This document shows positions 7,719 through 16,090 of a DNA stretch of 64,000 bases, one piece after another. A program made the translations under genes and the position numbers. The notes beneath the pieces were generated by a model. The model worked only from the letters and a program-made list of their open reading frames with translations, made no database searches and had not been told where the DNA came from. This DNA is from DATENM01 sp045807725 (GTDB lineage Bacteria > Acidobacteriota > Blastocatellia > UBA7656): the NCBI GenBank assembly GCA_045807725.1, contig JBJMGV010000007.1:1-64000 (forward strand). Reading direction: 5' to 3'. Numbering within the stretch: position 1 is the first letter of the stretch; each line of letters starts with the position of its first letter.

Positions 7719-8655
7719 CATTCGCCGCGCCGCCGAACGCATCAAGACGACCGCGCGCCGCACGCCGCTTGAACGCTCGCGCTGGCTGTCAGACGAGTTC
7801 GACGCGGACGTGTGGCTCAAGCTCGAATGTTTGCAACTGACCGGCTCGTTCAAGCTGCGCGGCGCGATGACCAAACTCTCGCGCTTAACTGACGAAGAGC
7901 GGGCGCGCGGCGTGCTGACAGTGTCGGCGGGCAATCATGGACTCGGTGTCGCGTACTGCGCCGAAGCGCTCAAGCTCGATGCGCGCATCGTCGTGCCGCG
8001 CTCGGCGTCACCGGCTAAGATCGCCGCGCTTCGCCGCTACGCCGTGACATTAATTGAATGTGGCGAAACTTACGATGAGGCCGAGCGCGCCGCGCGGCAT
8101 ATGGAGAGCGACAGCGGCGCGATTTTCGTTTCGCCGTACAATGACGCGGAGGTGATCGCGGGGCAGGGAACCATCGCGCTCGAACTGCTCGAAGATGCGC
8201 CCGACCTCGAAGCCATCATCGTGCCGGTCGGCGGCGGCGGACTCATCGCCGGCGTGGCGATTGCCGCAAAGGCGCTTCGTCCGCAGATCAAAATCTATGG
8301 CGTGGAGCCGGCGACAAGCGCAACGATGACAGCGGCGCTCGTTGCGGGCCGCATCATCGAGATCAGCGAAGAAGAGACTATCGCCGACGGGCTGGCCGGC
8401 AACATCGAACCCGGCTCGATGACGTTTCCCATCATCCGCGATCTGGTTGATGATCTAATCGTCGTCGATGAAGCCGCGATACGCCGCGCCGTCGCCCGCG
8501 TGGCGCGTGAAGATCACCTGATGATCGAAGGCTCTGCTGCTGCGAGCATTGTGGCTTTGAGCGATGCGCGCTTGCGTGGCCGCCGCGTCGCGGCCATCGT
8601 CACGGGCCGCAACATCGCGCTCGACCTGTTCGCCCGCGTCATCGCTGAGAATTAA
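7696..8655 (+). CDS. Threonine ammonia-lyase/serine dehydratase-type PLP enzyme
   Basis: Fold-type II PLP enzyme that deaminates threonine or serine to a 2-oxo acid; serine racemase activity is possible. The 319-residue product has the PLP-binding Lys in SFKLRGAMTKL (Lys 53), the SAGNHG substrate loop near 76, and the glycine-rich phosphate loop VGGGGLIAG near 178. It lacks the C-terminal ACT-like regulatory domain of biosynthetic IlvA, so it is the short catabolic type. ATGs at 7693 and 7696 are both possible. The gene overlaps the end of rsmB, which suggests translational coupling. A second homologue lies at 29272-30252. Confidence 0.9.
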   Translation: MNQVTLNDIRRAAERIKTTARRTPLERSRWLSDEFDADVWLKLECLQLTGSFKLRGAMTKLSRLTDEERARGVLTVSAGNHGLGVAYCAEALKLDARIVVPRSASPAKIAALRRYAVTLIECGETYDEAERAARHMESDSGAIFVSPYNDAEVIAGQGTIALELLEDAPDLEAIIVPVGGGGLIAGVAIAAKALRPQIKIYGVEPATSATMTAALVAGRIIEISEEETIADGLAGNIEPGSMTFPIIRDLVDDLIVVDEAAIRRAVARVAREDHLMIEGSAAASIVALSDARLRGRRVAAIVTGRNIALDLFARVIAEN

Positions 8656-8668
8656 GAACCTACGATCA

Positions 8669-8743
8669 ACCACAAAAAACACGAGGCACACGAAGGGAGG
8701 TCAAGAGAGCTTGACGCCTTCGTGTGCCTTTGTGTTGTTCGCC
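8669..8743. repeat. 9-nt-period hairpin repeat (CACGAGGCACACGAAGG type)
   Basis: Arms read CACAAAAAACACGAGGCACA and its near complement TGCCTTTGTG with CTTCGTGTG. It fills the gap between two convergent genes, starting 14 bases after a stop codon. Confidence 0.75.
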
Positions 8744-8757
8744 TCGCAATAATGCGA

Positions 8758-9462
8758 TTATCTGTTCAGCGGCACGTCGATGAGAATGAAACTCGCCTTC
8801 TCGTCCGCCGTTAGATTCAAGCGGCGCTCGCCCGCGATGCGCGCTTGCTCTTTCGCCGCAAGCGTCGTGTCGTTGATCCGCAACGCGCCGTCAGTGACGT
8901 AGACGAACGCGCCTCGCCCATCCGTCAATTCGTAATCCGTAGCCTGCCCGCCGTCGAAGTCGGCCAGATAAATCGCCGCGTCGGTGTGCATCGTCACCGC
9001 GCCATCGTGGCCCTGACCCGAAGCCACCGGCAGCAAGCGGTTGCGTCGCGCCTCTGCCGGAAAATGTTTCTGGTCATAGCTCGGCTGCAAGCGACGCTCG
9101 CCCGGCAGTATCCATATCTGATAAAGGTGGAGCGGCTCGTCGCCGAGGTTGTATTCCGAATGCGCGACGCCCGTGCCGGCGGACATTCGTTGCACCTCGC
9201 CGGCGCGAATAACTGTGTCATTGCCCATGCTGTCTTTGTGCGTGACTTCGCCCGCGAGCACCGTTGTGACGATCTCCATCTCGCGGTGCGAGTGCGTGGG
9301 GAAGCCGCTCTGCGATCCGACCACGTCGTCATTAAAAACGCGCAGCGAACCGAACTGCACGTTAGCCGGATCATAATAATTGTCGAACGAGAACAGCCAG
9401 TAGGTCTTTAACCAGCCGAAATCGGAAAAGTGTCGCTCGTCTGCTTTAATCGTTTGAATCAT
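8758..9462 (-). CDS. Pirin-family bicupin protein
   Basis: Metal-binding bicupin of the pirin family; some members oxidise quercetin, others act as redox cofactors of transcription, so the activity here is open. Family hallmarks are plain: FSFDNYYDPANVQFG near 20, the first-cupin pattern GFPTHSHREMEIVTTVLAGE (three His and one Glu as metal ligands), and VAHSEYNLGDEPLHLYQIWI. The 234-residue length is normal. ATG 9462 is preferred since AAGGA lies nine bases before it and homologues begin with MI; ATG 9468 is the alternative. It stands alone, convergent with the dehydratase gene. Confidence 0.9.
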   Translation of the reverse strand: MIQTIKADERHFSDFGWLKTYWLFSFDNYYDPANVQFGSLRVFNDDVVGSQSGFPTHSHREMEIVTTVLAGEVTHKDSMGNDTVIRAGEVQRMSAGTGVAHSEYNLGDEPLHLYQIWILPGERRLQPSYDQKHFPAEARRNRLLPVASGQGHDGAVTMHTDAAIYLADFDGGQATDYELTDGRGAFVYVTDGALRINDTTLAAKEQARIAGERRLNLTADEKASFILIDVPLNR

Positions 9463-9604
9463 CTTCATCCGTCCTTTCACGAAGCCTGAACGCGACTGCG
9501 CTTCAGCCCTCATAATCATCTTAGCAAACCTGTAAAGGGGCGCAGTCCTGGACGCCAATCGAGTGTTGACCAGCGATCTGGCGGCGATGCGGAGGGCGCT
9601 CTGC

Positions 9605-9634
9605 TTGACGTTGGAACAAGGCGGCGGCTACGCT
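9605..9634 (+). promoter_or_regulatory. Putative promoter of the LprI-like gene
   Basis: TTGACG and TACGCT hexamers with an 18-base spacer, about 40 bases upstream of the start codon. Confidence 0.4.
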
Positions 9635-9674
9635 GATTCTGGCGTTCGTATCGAACTTATAGGAGAGTGCGTAG

Positions 9675-10067
9675 ATGAAGAAAATTACTTTTTCGCTGCT
9701 GGCGGCTTTATCGCTGCTGTTAACTTTCGCCGTCAGCCCGGCCAGCGCGCAGAAGCAGAAAGACCCGTGCGCCAACGCGCAGACGCAGATGGAATTGAAT
9801 GACTGCCAGGCCCGCGAATACAAGAAAGCCGACGCCGCGCTGAATACGGCTTACAAACAACTGATGGCCAAGGTTGATGACGAAGGCGAACGCGGCGCGC
9901 TCAAAGCGGCGCAGTTGGCGTGGATCAAATACCGCGATGCTAACTGCGAGTTTGAAAGTTATCTCAACAAGGGCGGCACAATGTATTCGATGGTCTACGA
10001 TGGTTGTCTGACGACGCTCACCGAGGAGCGCACGCGCCACTTGCGCGAGATGCTCAACAACCGTTGA
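9675..10067 (+). CDS. Secreted LprI/DUF1311-family protein
   Basis: 130 residues: a signal peptide (MKKITFSLLAALSLLLTFAV, cleavage likely after ASA) and one LprI-like domain. Family features seen are DPCANAQTQMELNDCQAREYKKADAALNTAY with two cysteines, the AQLAWIKYRDANCEFES core, and a last cysteine in YDGCLTTLTEERTRHL. The four cysteines fit two disulfides in the periplasm. Characterised relatives inhibit lysozyme (LprI of Mycobacterium), but many members have no known role. AGGAGAG sits seven bases before the ATG. It converges with the yceH-like gene. Confidence 0.88.
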   Translation: MKKITFSLLAALSLLLTFAVSPASAQKQKDPCANAQTQMELNDCQAREYKKADAALNTAYKQLMAKVDDEGERGALKAAQLAWIKYRDANCEFESYLNKGGTMYSMVYDGCLTTLTEERTRHLREMLNNR

Positions 10068-10088
10068 TGGAGTGAGAAGCGTCGCGCT

Positions 10089-10751
10089 TCAATCGAACTG
10101 GCGCTTGAAATCGAGGAACTGTTGTTGCAGATCGGTGAGTTGCTGACGCAGGTCGGCGACCTCGCTTTCGAGGCGGGCGAGTCGTTCGTTCTCGGCGCGC
10201 ACGTCGAGCACAGCCGTGTCATCGCGCGGCGCGGCAACCGACTCTTCAACCTGAACCTCGCCGGCCAGCAGGTGAGCGTAGCGCGATTCTTTGGTGCCCG
10301 GTTGGCGCGGCAAACGGACGACCAGCGGCGGTTCGGCGGTGGTTAATGATTCAAGCGTCATCTCGACTTCGCTGAGTTCGGCGAACTCGTACATCCTTCC
10401 GGTGCGGCCTTTGATCTCGCCGACCGTCTGCGGCCCGCGCAGCATCAGCACGGCCAGCGCGGCGGTCTCCTGCTCGGCCAAGTTGAATTTTTCAGACAAT
10501 CGGTGCTCGTATTTCGGCACGCGCCCACCCGCCGTCGCCACCTGCCAGACCAGTTGCTTTTCGCGCAGCGATTCAAGCGCGCGGGCGACCGTCCGTTCGT
10601 CGTAAGAGACCACCGGCTCGCGCCCGGTCAGTTGATTGCAGGCATTGACCAGCGCGTTCAGCGTCAGCGGATAATATTCCGGCGTCGCCATCTGCTTCTC
10701 GACCAGCGAGCCGACGACCCGCACCTCAATCGCATTCATCAATGCGTCCAT
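10089..10751 (-). CDS. YceH-family (UPF0502) winged-helix protein
   Basis: 220-residue protein with the YceH signature: EVRVVGSLVEKQMATPEYYP followed by LTLNALVNACNQLTGREPVV and a second winged-helix unit around 90-165 (ALAVLMLRGPQTVGEIKGRTGRMYEF). The last 40 residues (ENERLARLESEVADLRQQLTDLQQQFLDF) form a leucine-zipper-like coiled coil, suggesting a dimer. The fold resembles DNA-binding winged helices, but no target is established for the family. The start ATG 10751 has GAGG five bases upstream. Confidence 0.88.
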   Translation of the reverse strand: MDALMNAIEVRVVGSLVEKQMATPEYYPLTLNALVNACNQLTGREPVVSYDERTVARALESLREKQLVWQVATAGGRVPKYEHRLSEKFNLAEQETAALAVLMLRGPQTVGEIKGRTGRMYEFAELSEVEMTLESLTTAEPPLVVRLPRQPGTKESRYAHLLAGEVQVEESVAAPRDDTAVLDVRAENERLARLESEVADLRQQLTDLQQQFLDFKRQFD

Positions 10752-10797
10752 ACCAGCCTCAAAAGAAAATGTGCCTTATATTACTATTCGCCGACGC

Positions 10798-11658
10798 TCA
10801 GTTGCTGCGGCGCAGGCGGCCCCAGAAATCGCCGATCAGGTAGTCGGGGTCTACGCCTTCGTAGCGCGCTTCCAGTTCGGCGTCGAGTAGCACGTGGCCT
10901 TGCAGCCAGACGTTGGCGCTGAAGGCCGCGCCGATCTTCATCTGGCCGCGCAGGGCGCGCTGATTGACGATCACTTCCAGCCGAATCGCGCCGACGTCAA
11001 CGTGAACCCAAAACAACTCTGCGCCGGTCGCCGGGTTGCGCAAGCTGCGCCAGGCCAGCACGCGCCCGTTGAGCACGTAATCATTCTCGCAAGCCTGCTC
11101 GGCCAGCCCTTCAATCTGCGATGCGTTCACGAAGCGGTACAGACAGTACTGCTCGACCACCGCGTCGGGGTAATTCGTGACATAGGCGCTATAAGCCAGG
11201 CCGGCGATGGCGACGTGCAGGTGCGAGGCCCGCCACTCGATGGCCGGGATTTCCGTGAGGTTCTGCAATTCAAAAATAACGTCGGGGCCACCGTGCAACG
11301 TACCTTCGATGACCGCCTCGCCGTCCTCGTCGTACTCGATTAGCTCCCACGGCACCATCGCGCGCGGGTAGCGGCTGCGGAAGGCCGGGCGGCAATCGGC
11401 AAAGTAAGATTCATCACTCTGCTCGAAGAGCACGGCCCAGACTTCCAGGCCGTCGCCGAGCTTCCAGCAGCGCCCGTGCAGCGTCGCTTTTCCGCGCACC
11501 GCCCGCGACCGCTGGCCGGCAGCGTCAACGTATTCGATGAGCGAGTTGTATGAAGGCTCATCCGTCACCTGCACTCCGACTGAAGCGAACAGCTCGGTCA
11601 TCACCGAACTCTCGCCCGCGTCGTCCTGATTGGTTTGCTCCTTCGAGGGATGAGCCAT
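10798..11658 (-). CDS. Hypothetical protein, 286 aa
   Basis: I do not recognise this family. The protein is soluble, acidic and rich in aromatic residues (WKLGDGLEVWAVLFEQSDE, ELFWVHVDVGAIRLEVIVNQ, FWGRLRRSN at the end), with alternating patterns that suggest beta structure. ATG 11658 abuts a heptad repeat arm and has no ribosome binding site; the frame upstream is repeat DNA. ATG 11601 (MTELFASVG) is a realistic alternative start. It lies downstream of the htrA-like gene on the same strand, separated by the hairpin repeat at 11661-11792, so cotranscription is possible. Confidence 0.7.
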   Translation of the reverse strand: MAHPSKEQTNQDDAGESSVMTELFASVGVQVTDEPSYNSLIEYVDAAGQRSRAVRGKATLHGRCWKLGDGLEVWAVLFEQSDESYFADCRPAFRSRYPRAMVPWELIEYDEDGEAVIEGTLHGGPDVIFELQNLTEIPAIEWRASHLHVAIAGLAYSAYVTNYPDAVVEQYCLYRFVNASQIEGLAEQACENDYVLNGRVLAWRSLRNPATGAELFWVHVDVGAIRLEVIVNQRALRGQMKIGAAFSANVWLQGHVLLDAELEARYEGVDPDYLIGDFWGRLRRSN

Positions 11659-11660
11659 AT

Positions 11661-11792
11661 TCAGGATACAGGATACAGGATACAGGATACAGTTGGTGAG
11701 CTGCCGGCGAGAGGTCACGCTCTTGCGGATTCAAGGCCAAGCTTTTATCACAGCACGCGACCCTGAATCCTGAATCCTGTATCCCGAATCCT
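11661..11792. repeat. Heptad hairpin repeat (ATACAGG units)
   Basis: Left arm is ATTCAGG plus four ATACAGG-type units; right arm is CCTGAAT, CCTGAAT, CCTGTAT, CCCGAAT. Both have an exact 7-nt period and are complementary, around a loop of about 70 bases. The right arm touches the stop codon of the htrA-like gene and the left arm touches the start of the following gene. Confidence 0.85.
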
Positions 11793-12897
11793 ATTTCGCT
11801 TTCGTTTCTTCGCCGATCTCGGCGTTCAGCGTGTACTCGCGCCCGTCGCGCAGGATTTGAATAGCGACCTTCGCGCCCGGCGCTTTGACGGCAATGAGGC
11901 GGTTGAACTGCACGTAAGAAGTGATGGTCTGGCCATCAACCGCTGTAATCAAATCGTCTTTGCGCAGGCCGGCGCGGGCAGCGGGCGTGCCGCGTTCGGC
12001 GCGCGTCACCAGCACGCCGCGCGTCACCACGGGCAGCTTCATCAAGCCGCGTATGTCATTATCGATGTCTCGCGTTTCGACGCCGAGAAAGCCGCGCGTG
12101 ACGCGCCCGCGCTCGATCAGTTGCGGCAGGATGGCCTTCAGCGTGTTGATCGGTATCGAGAAGCTCAAGCCTTGTGTGCGTTCCAGCACCAGCGTGTTGA
12201 TGCCGACGACGCGACCCTGCGCGTTGACGAGCGGCCCACCCGAGTTGCCCGGATTGATGGCCGCATCGGTCTGTAGAAAATCATCGAACTGGCCGCCGAA
12301 TCCCGTCCGCCCTTTGGCGCTGACGATGCCGAGCGTGACTGTGTGATCGAGGCCCAAAGGATTGCCGATGGCGATCACCCATTCGCCGACTTTCAAGCCG
12401 TCGCTGTCGCCGAGATCGGCAACGGGCAGCGGCTTATCAGGAGACGGAATCTCCAGAATCGCAATGTCTGTCGCTTCGTCATAGCCTTTGATCGAGGCGG
12501 GGAATTGCCGCCCGTCGTGCAGTGTCACGGTAACGTTCGTGACCAGCTTGATCTGCGCTGTGTCCTGGCTGCGCGGCGTCATCGTGCGGCGGCCTTCGGC
12601 AGCGTTGATGAGGTGAAAGTTGGTGGCGATCAACCCCTTCGGGTCAATGATGAAGCCGCTGCCGAGACTTTCGCCGCCTTCGGCAAGCGAGCGTATGTTG
12701 ACGACTACATCGTTGACGCGCTCGGCGATGCCCGTGACATCGAGCACGAGCATCTTGGCCGGCGTGTCGTTAGTCGTTGCCGGGCGCGGGGCGACGGCGG
12801 CGGCGGTCTTTTCCTGATCCGCGACATTGGCGGATGCGGTTAGCGCCAGCCCGATGACGACGAACATAACAGAAAGGGCGCGGTGAATTTTAATCAT
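11791..12897 (-). CDS. HtrA/DegP-type (S1C) serine protease with PDZ domain
   Basis: Periplasmic trypsin-like protease/chaperone for misfolded envelope proteins. ATG 12897 has AGGA seven bases upstream and is followed by a signal peptide (IHRALSVMFVVIGLALTASA). Catalytic triad is visible: His near 95 in IATNFHLINAAEG, Asp near 141 in YDEATDIAILE, Ser near 216 in NPGNSGGPLVNAQG. One PDZ domain follows (about 265-355, GFLGVETRDI and LRKDDLITAVDGQ). With 368 residues it is a one-PDZ DegS/HhoA-like form. Its ATG lies inside the last codons of the 72-codon gene upstream, so the two are probably translated together. Confidence 0.92.
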   Translation of the reverse strand: MIKIHRALSVMFVVIGLALTASANVADQEKTAAAVAPRPATTNDTPAKMLVLDVTGIAERVNDVVVNIRSLAEGGESLGSGFIIDPKGLIATNFHLINAAEGRRTMTPRSQDTAQIKLVTNVTVTLHDGRQFPASIKGYDEATDIAILEIPSPDKPLPVADLGDSDGLKVGEWVIAIGNPLGLDHTVTLGIVSAKGRTGFGGQFDDFLQTDAAINPGNSGGPLVNAQGRVVGINTLVLERTQGLSFSIPINTLKAILPQLIERGRVTRGFLGVETRDIDNDIRGLMKLPVVTRGVLVTRAERGTPAARAGLRKDDLITAVDGQTITSYVQFNRLIAVKAPGAKVAIQILRDGREYTLNAEIGEETKAK

Positions 12898-13108
12898 TGC
12901 TCTGTCCTGAATGGGAGTTTGGTTTGTTGGCCGCGTCGGCGGCGGGCGCACGGGAGCGCAAGCCGCGAATGTTGCGCGCCGGCCCGTAATGCGGGCGCTG
13001 CCCCGAACGCACCATCTCGGCGAACAGGTCCACGTCGTAGTCGCAGTCGCGCGACATCTCTTCGCGGATGGCGTGCAGTTCTTCGAGAAATCTTGGCTTG
13101 CGATACAT
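12890..13108 (-). CDS. Small partner of the PIN protein, possible antitoxin, 72 aa
   Basis: The conserved-looking part is residues 1-35, MYRKPRFLEELHAIREEMSR then DCDYDVDLFAEMVRSG. Similar short proteins often lie directly downstream of PIN-domain genes in cyanobacteria and acidobacteria and are thought to be antitoxins or toxin partners; this is from general knowledge, not a search. The C-terminal half is Arg/Ala-rich and probably disordered. It follows the PIN gene on the same strand, but a heptad hairpin separates them. Its end overlaps the start of the htrA-like gene by 8 bases, an unusual link between a toxin module and an envelope protease. Confidence 0.6.
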   Translation of the reverse strand: MYRKPRFLEELHAIREEMSRDCDYDVDLFAEMVRSGQRPHYGPARNIRGLRSRAPAADAANKPNSHSGQSND

Positions 13109-13112
13109 CGGA

Positions 13113-13210
13113 TCAGCAGTCAGGAGTCAGGAGTCAGGAGTCAGAATGGAAGAGGAAGTTGGCTGCCGCCTCTGCTTTTATTCTGACTCCTGACTGCTGG
13201 CTGCTGACTT
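13113..13210. repeat. Heptad hairpin repeat (AGTCAGG/CTGACTC units)
   Basis: Left arm AGTCAGG units in a row, right arm CTGACTC, CTGACTG, CTGGCTG, CTGACTT; exact 7-nt period. It lies between the PIN gene stop and the start of its small partner. Confidence 0.85.
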
Positions 13211-13217
13211 CTTCCTT

Positions 13218-13682
13218 TCAGAATTCCGCGTTAATCAAGAACTCCGGCGTCACGATCATCGGCACGAAAAAACCTGCCAGCGTGTTGAACAGGTTGATGC
13301 GCGCCTGTTTGTGAACGTTAGCGATATGGCCGAAGTCCCACGTCACCAGCAGGTCGGCTTTGTTGACCGACGCCAGCGCGACGTGCAGGGCATTGCTCAG
13401 GTACTTGCGATGAAAGATGCCGCGTTCGATATAACCTTCGGCCAGTATGGCCGCCTCTTCGCTGATGTCGTACTGCGGCATCGCGCGAATCAAGTTGAGA
13501 TAAGCGGCGCGGCGCGGCTCGTCCATACGCTCAATCTCGCGCACCACGAGCGGCGACACGTGCGGCTCGTAATCTTTCAACTCGTGCTCCCACCAGCGAA
13601 TCGTCAGGTCACGGCGGAACGGCTCGCCGTTGTCGAGATAAGCGCCGACCACCGACGTTTCGATGTAGAGCGTCTTCTTCAT
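13218..13682 (-). CDS. PIN-domain protein, VapC-like toxin
   Basis: 154-residue single PIN domain, a metal-dependent RNase fold. Seen in the sequence: LYIETSVVGAYLD at the N-terminus with the first acidic site (Glu in IETS rather than the usual Asp in DTS), a mid acidic site around SEEAAILAEGYIERG, ALHVALASVNKADLLVTWDF with the third and fourth acidic positions, and HIANVHKQARIN near the end. This IETS/TWDFGH form is typical of a subgroup found beside small helical partners. ATG 13682 is preferred because homologues begin MKKTLYIETS; ATG 13694 is four codons upstream. Its likely partner is the small gene downstream. Confidence 0.82.
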   Translation of the reverse strand: MKKTLYIETSVVGAYLDNGEPFRRDLTIRWWEHELKDYEPHVSPLVVREIERMDEPRRAAYLNLIRAMPQYDISEEAAILAEGYIERGIFHRKYLSNALHVALASVNKADLLVTWDFGHIANVHKQARINLFNTLAGFFVPMIVTPEFLINAEF

Positions 13683-13708
13683 AATCGCCGACATTTATTC
13701 TAGCACAG

Positions 13709-14121
13709 GAATCAGTAGGCAGTAGGCAGGAAGCAGGAAGCAGGAAGTCGCACAGATGCAAGCTCCGTCAGGAGCGCGATGTTTATAGAGCGTGTCTGAA
13801 AAGCCCCGAAGGGGCGGGATTCGACAGCCCAGGGCATCGCCTTGGGTGAGCGGCGGGGCTAACCGCCAAGCCCTGAAAGGGCGCAATAAACTATCACCTA
13901 GTGCGCCCTTTCAGGGCTTGCGGAATGGTTGCTGAGTGTACCCAGCCCGTTGGGCTGGGCTATTGAATCTCGCCCTTTCAGGGCTTCTCAGACACGCTCT
14001 ATAAACATCGCGTCCCTACGGGACTAATTGATCACTGGTCACTAATAACTAACCACTGACCACTGGCCACTAATCACTGCCTCCTGCCTCCTGCTTCCTG
14101 CCTCCTGCCTACTATCTACTG
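13709..14121. repeat. Composite palindromic element with 24-bp inverted repeats
   Basis: This 413-base non-coding stretch is nested symmetry. Outermost, CAGTAGG and CAGGAAG heptads (13713-13747) face CTGCCTC heptads (14084-14121); next to the latter are CACTGAC/CACTGGC heptads (14030-14085). Inside is a perfect 24-bp inverted repeat, 13776-13799 against 13988-14011 (contains TTTATAGAGCGTGTCTGA). Within that lie hairpins of GCCCCGAAGGGGC, AAGCCCTGAAAGGGCG, its complement, and CCCAGCCCGTTGGGCTGGG. A truncated inverted relative lies at 48671-48817. No gene or transposase is inside. Confidence 0.85.
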
Positions 14122-15750
14122 TTGCGCGTGCGGCTGGAAGCGTAGCTGTGTGCGCAGGAAATCTATGGTCACGCGGAAGTGGCGCAGGAAGTCGCCGCCG
14201 AGGATGCCGCTCTGCTCGAACCCGCTGGTTTCGTTGATGGCCTCGAAGTCGAGCACAAGGGCACGCAGGTTGTTTTGTCGCAGGTCGGCGACGCGGCAGT
14301 TGCGCAGGAAGAGCAACTCTACATTGTTGGCAATGCCCGCCGCGCCGATCACGGTCGTGGACTGGCCTTGAATGATGCGGTCACGCATCTTCAAGCGATC
14401 AACGGCGGCCATCGAAATCGCTGTCGAGCTGGCCCCCGAATCAAGTATCGCGTTGACCGTTTGCGAGCCGTCGAATTCAGTCTCGATGCTGATCAACCCA
14501 TTCTGCGTCATGCGAAAAGGAATCGTCGTCACGCTCTGCATATCGGCAACCGGCACGGGCCGGTTCGTGTTGCGGTCTAAGATCAGGCGGCCCTTTTGAT
14601 AATCCAGTTCCGCGATGAAGCGCGACAGAATCGACAAGCCGATGTAACCGTCGGCGCGCTCTTCGGGCGGGCGGTCATTGACGCCGTGAAATGGGCGAAT
14701 GAAGCACGGCACCATCCTCACCTTCACATCACTCAGTTGCAGCGAGTTGATCAGGCCATAGACGATGGAGAATTTGCCGTCGCCGCCAATGCCTTGCGAC
14801 TTGCCGCCGTGCGCGATCTCGGAGACGCCCAACCGCTTGGCCGAGTCTTCGGCGATGACTGTGAACCCCGCGCCCGTATCGATCACGAAGAGCGCGTCGC
14901 GCCCATTGACTTTGATCTGGATGTAAGGCCGGCGGTCGGAGCCGAGCCGGAAGATCACTTCTGACAGCGGCGGGCCGCTGATTTGATGGACCTGAATGCC
15001 GGCCAACCGGCGGTAGAAACGGATCAGCCCCTGTATGCGCTCGCGTCGTTCGCGGTCCTTTTCCGGCGCGATGTGCAGGAAGAGTTCGTAGGCGTCGGCG
15101 GCTTCTTTATAATCTTCGGCGCGCGACGAGGCGCGCGCATAAGTCATAACGTAATCCGGTTCGTTCGGGTCGAGGCGAATGGCGTAAAGCGCCTTGGCGC
15201 GCGCCTCGTTGATGCGCCCATCAAAATAGTCCAGCTCAGAGCCGCTGCCATAGGCGAGCGCCTCTTTGGCATCGAGGCGGATGGCTTCGTTGAGTTCCGG
15301 TACGGCGGCTTGCAGGAAGCCCGAATGCAGCAGCGCTGTGCCGGCCAGCGCATGAGCGCGGGCGTTGTTCATATCGACCTTCAACGCCGCGCTTGCTTGC
15401 TCGAAGCAGTGCCCGTAGCTCATCAGCTTCATATAAGCGTAGGCCGCGCCGAGGTGCGCGTGAATATCCTGCCCATCGTAGGCGATGAGGTCTTTATATG
15501 AACTGACAGCCTGTTCGTACTCGCCTTTGCGCAGCGCCTTGCGCGCATCGCGGTGGGCCTGTTCTCGCGTGCTTTGATCTTGCGGGGCGGCGGTCTGGGC
15601 CACGGCCACAGGGGCCAGCGCCAACAGGGCGAGCAAAACGAGGATTAAAAACCTTCTGACTCCTGGCTTCCGGTTGCCGGCTTCTCGCTCGCCGCGCGAA
15701 AAGAGCAAGGGGAGAGGATGTCGAACGCTCTCGATACCTTTGACCTTCAT
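14116..15750 (-). CDS. Secreted TPR protein with duplicated retropepsin-like aspartyl protease domains
   Basis: The start ATG 15750 has GGGAG eight bases upstream. A long basic N-region leads to a hydrophobic segment (FLILVLLALLALAPVAVAQ, about 34-52), so it is exported or membrane-anchored. Residues about 60-220 are TPR-like helices (DARKALRKGEYEQAVSSYKD and repeats). Two retropepsin-like halves follow, with catalytic triads DTG near 290 (FVIDTGAGFTVIAED) and DSG near 435 (AILDSGASSTAIS). Two half-domains in one chain could pair into a pepsin-like active site. The substrate is unknown. The stop codon is at the end of the composite repeat, and the gene is otherwise isolated. Confidence 0.85.
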   Translation of the reverse strand: MKVKGIESVRHPLPLLFSRGEREAGNRKPGVRRFLILVLLALLALAPVAVAQTAAPQDQSTREQAHRDARKALRKGEYEQAVSSYKDLIAYDGQDIHAHLGAAYAYMKLMSYGHCFEQASAALKVDMNNARAHALAGTALLHSGFLQAAVPELNEAIRLDAKEALAYGSGSELDYFDGRINEARAKALYAIRLDPNEPDYVMTYARASSRAEDYKEAADAYELFLHIAPEKDRERRERIQGLIRFYRRLAGIQVHQISGPPLSEVIFRLGSDRRPYIQIKVNGRDALFVIDTGAGFTVIAEDSAKRLGVSEIAHGGKSQGIGGDGKFSIVYGLINSLQLSDVKVRMVPCFIRPFHGVNDRPPEERADGYIGLSILSRFIAELDYQKGRLILDRNTNRPVPVADMQSVTTIPFRMTQNGLISIETEFDGSQTVNAILDSGASSTAISMAAVDRLKMRDRIIQGQSTTVIGAAGIANNVELLFLRNCRVADLRQNNLRALVLDFEAINETSGFEQSGILGGDFLRHFRVTIDFLRTQLRFQPHAQQ

Positions 15751-16007
15751 GATGAATTCTCCCGGTCGTCGTGTACCACAAGAGCTGGTCGAGTCCACCG
15801 CGGGCACTGAATATGGGACTCGTCAAAGAGTTTCATTAGCTGGGACCGACGCCGCGTGCCTATCTTGTATACGAAAGCGTTGACAGGTCTTGTTCGCCGC
15901 GCTAGCCGATTAAATGATCGACCACAGATGGCCGGGAAAATTCTATGCCGCTTCATGGCCGAAGTCAATCACCTGTCCGAGATCACCGCCCGGCTCGGCT
16001 TCGCCCC

Positions 16008-16090
16008 TAAAAAAGTACGAGGCTCGAACGGTGTCCCTGCCGTCCGAGCCTGAAGGCCACCCCGGGCGGGGTAGCGCTTACCATTCGGGA
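16008..16090 (-). ncRNA. Candidate small structured RNA ending in an intrinsic terminator
   Basis: On the minus strand a hairpin with arms GGCTCGGACGG and CCGTTCGAGCC (16021-16050) is followed by TCGTACTTTTTT, a good terminator. Just upstream a second stem pairs CTACCCCG with CGGGGTGG. No reading frame ends here, so the terminator may end a small RNA. I could not assign it to a known RNA family. The rest of 15751-16230 shows nothing else I can name. Confidence 0.4.

Noticed and set aside
13797..13990. CRISPR-like repeats (CCCTGAAAGGGCG spaced copies)
   Set aside because: Copies alternate in orientation and form hairpins; spacing is irregular, there are too few units, and no cas genes are present.
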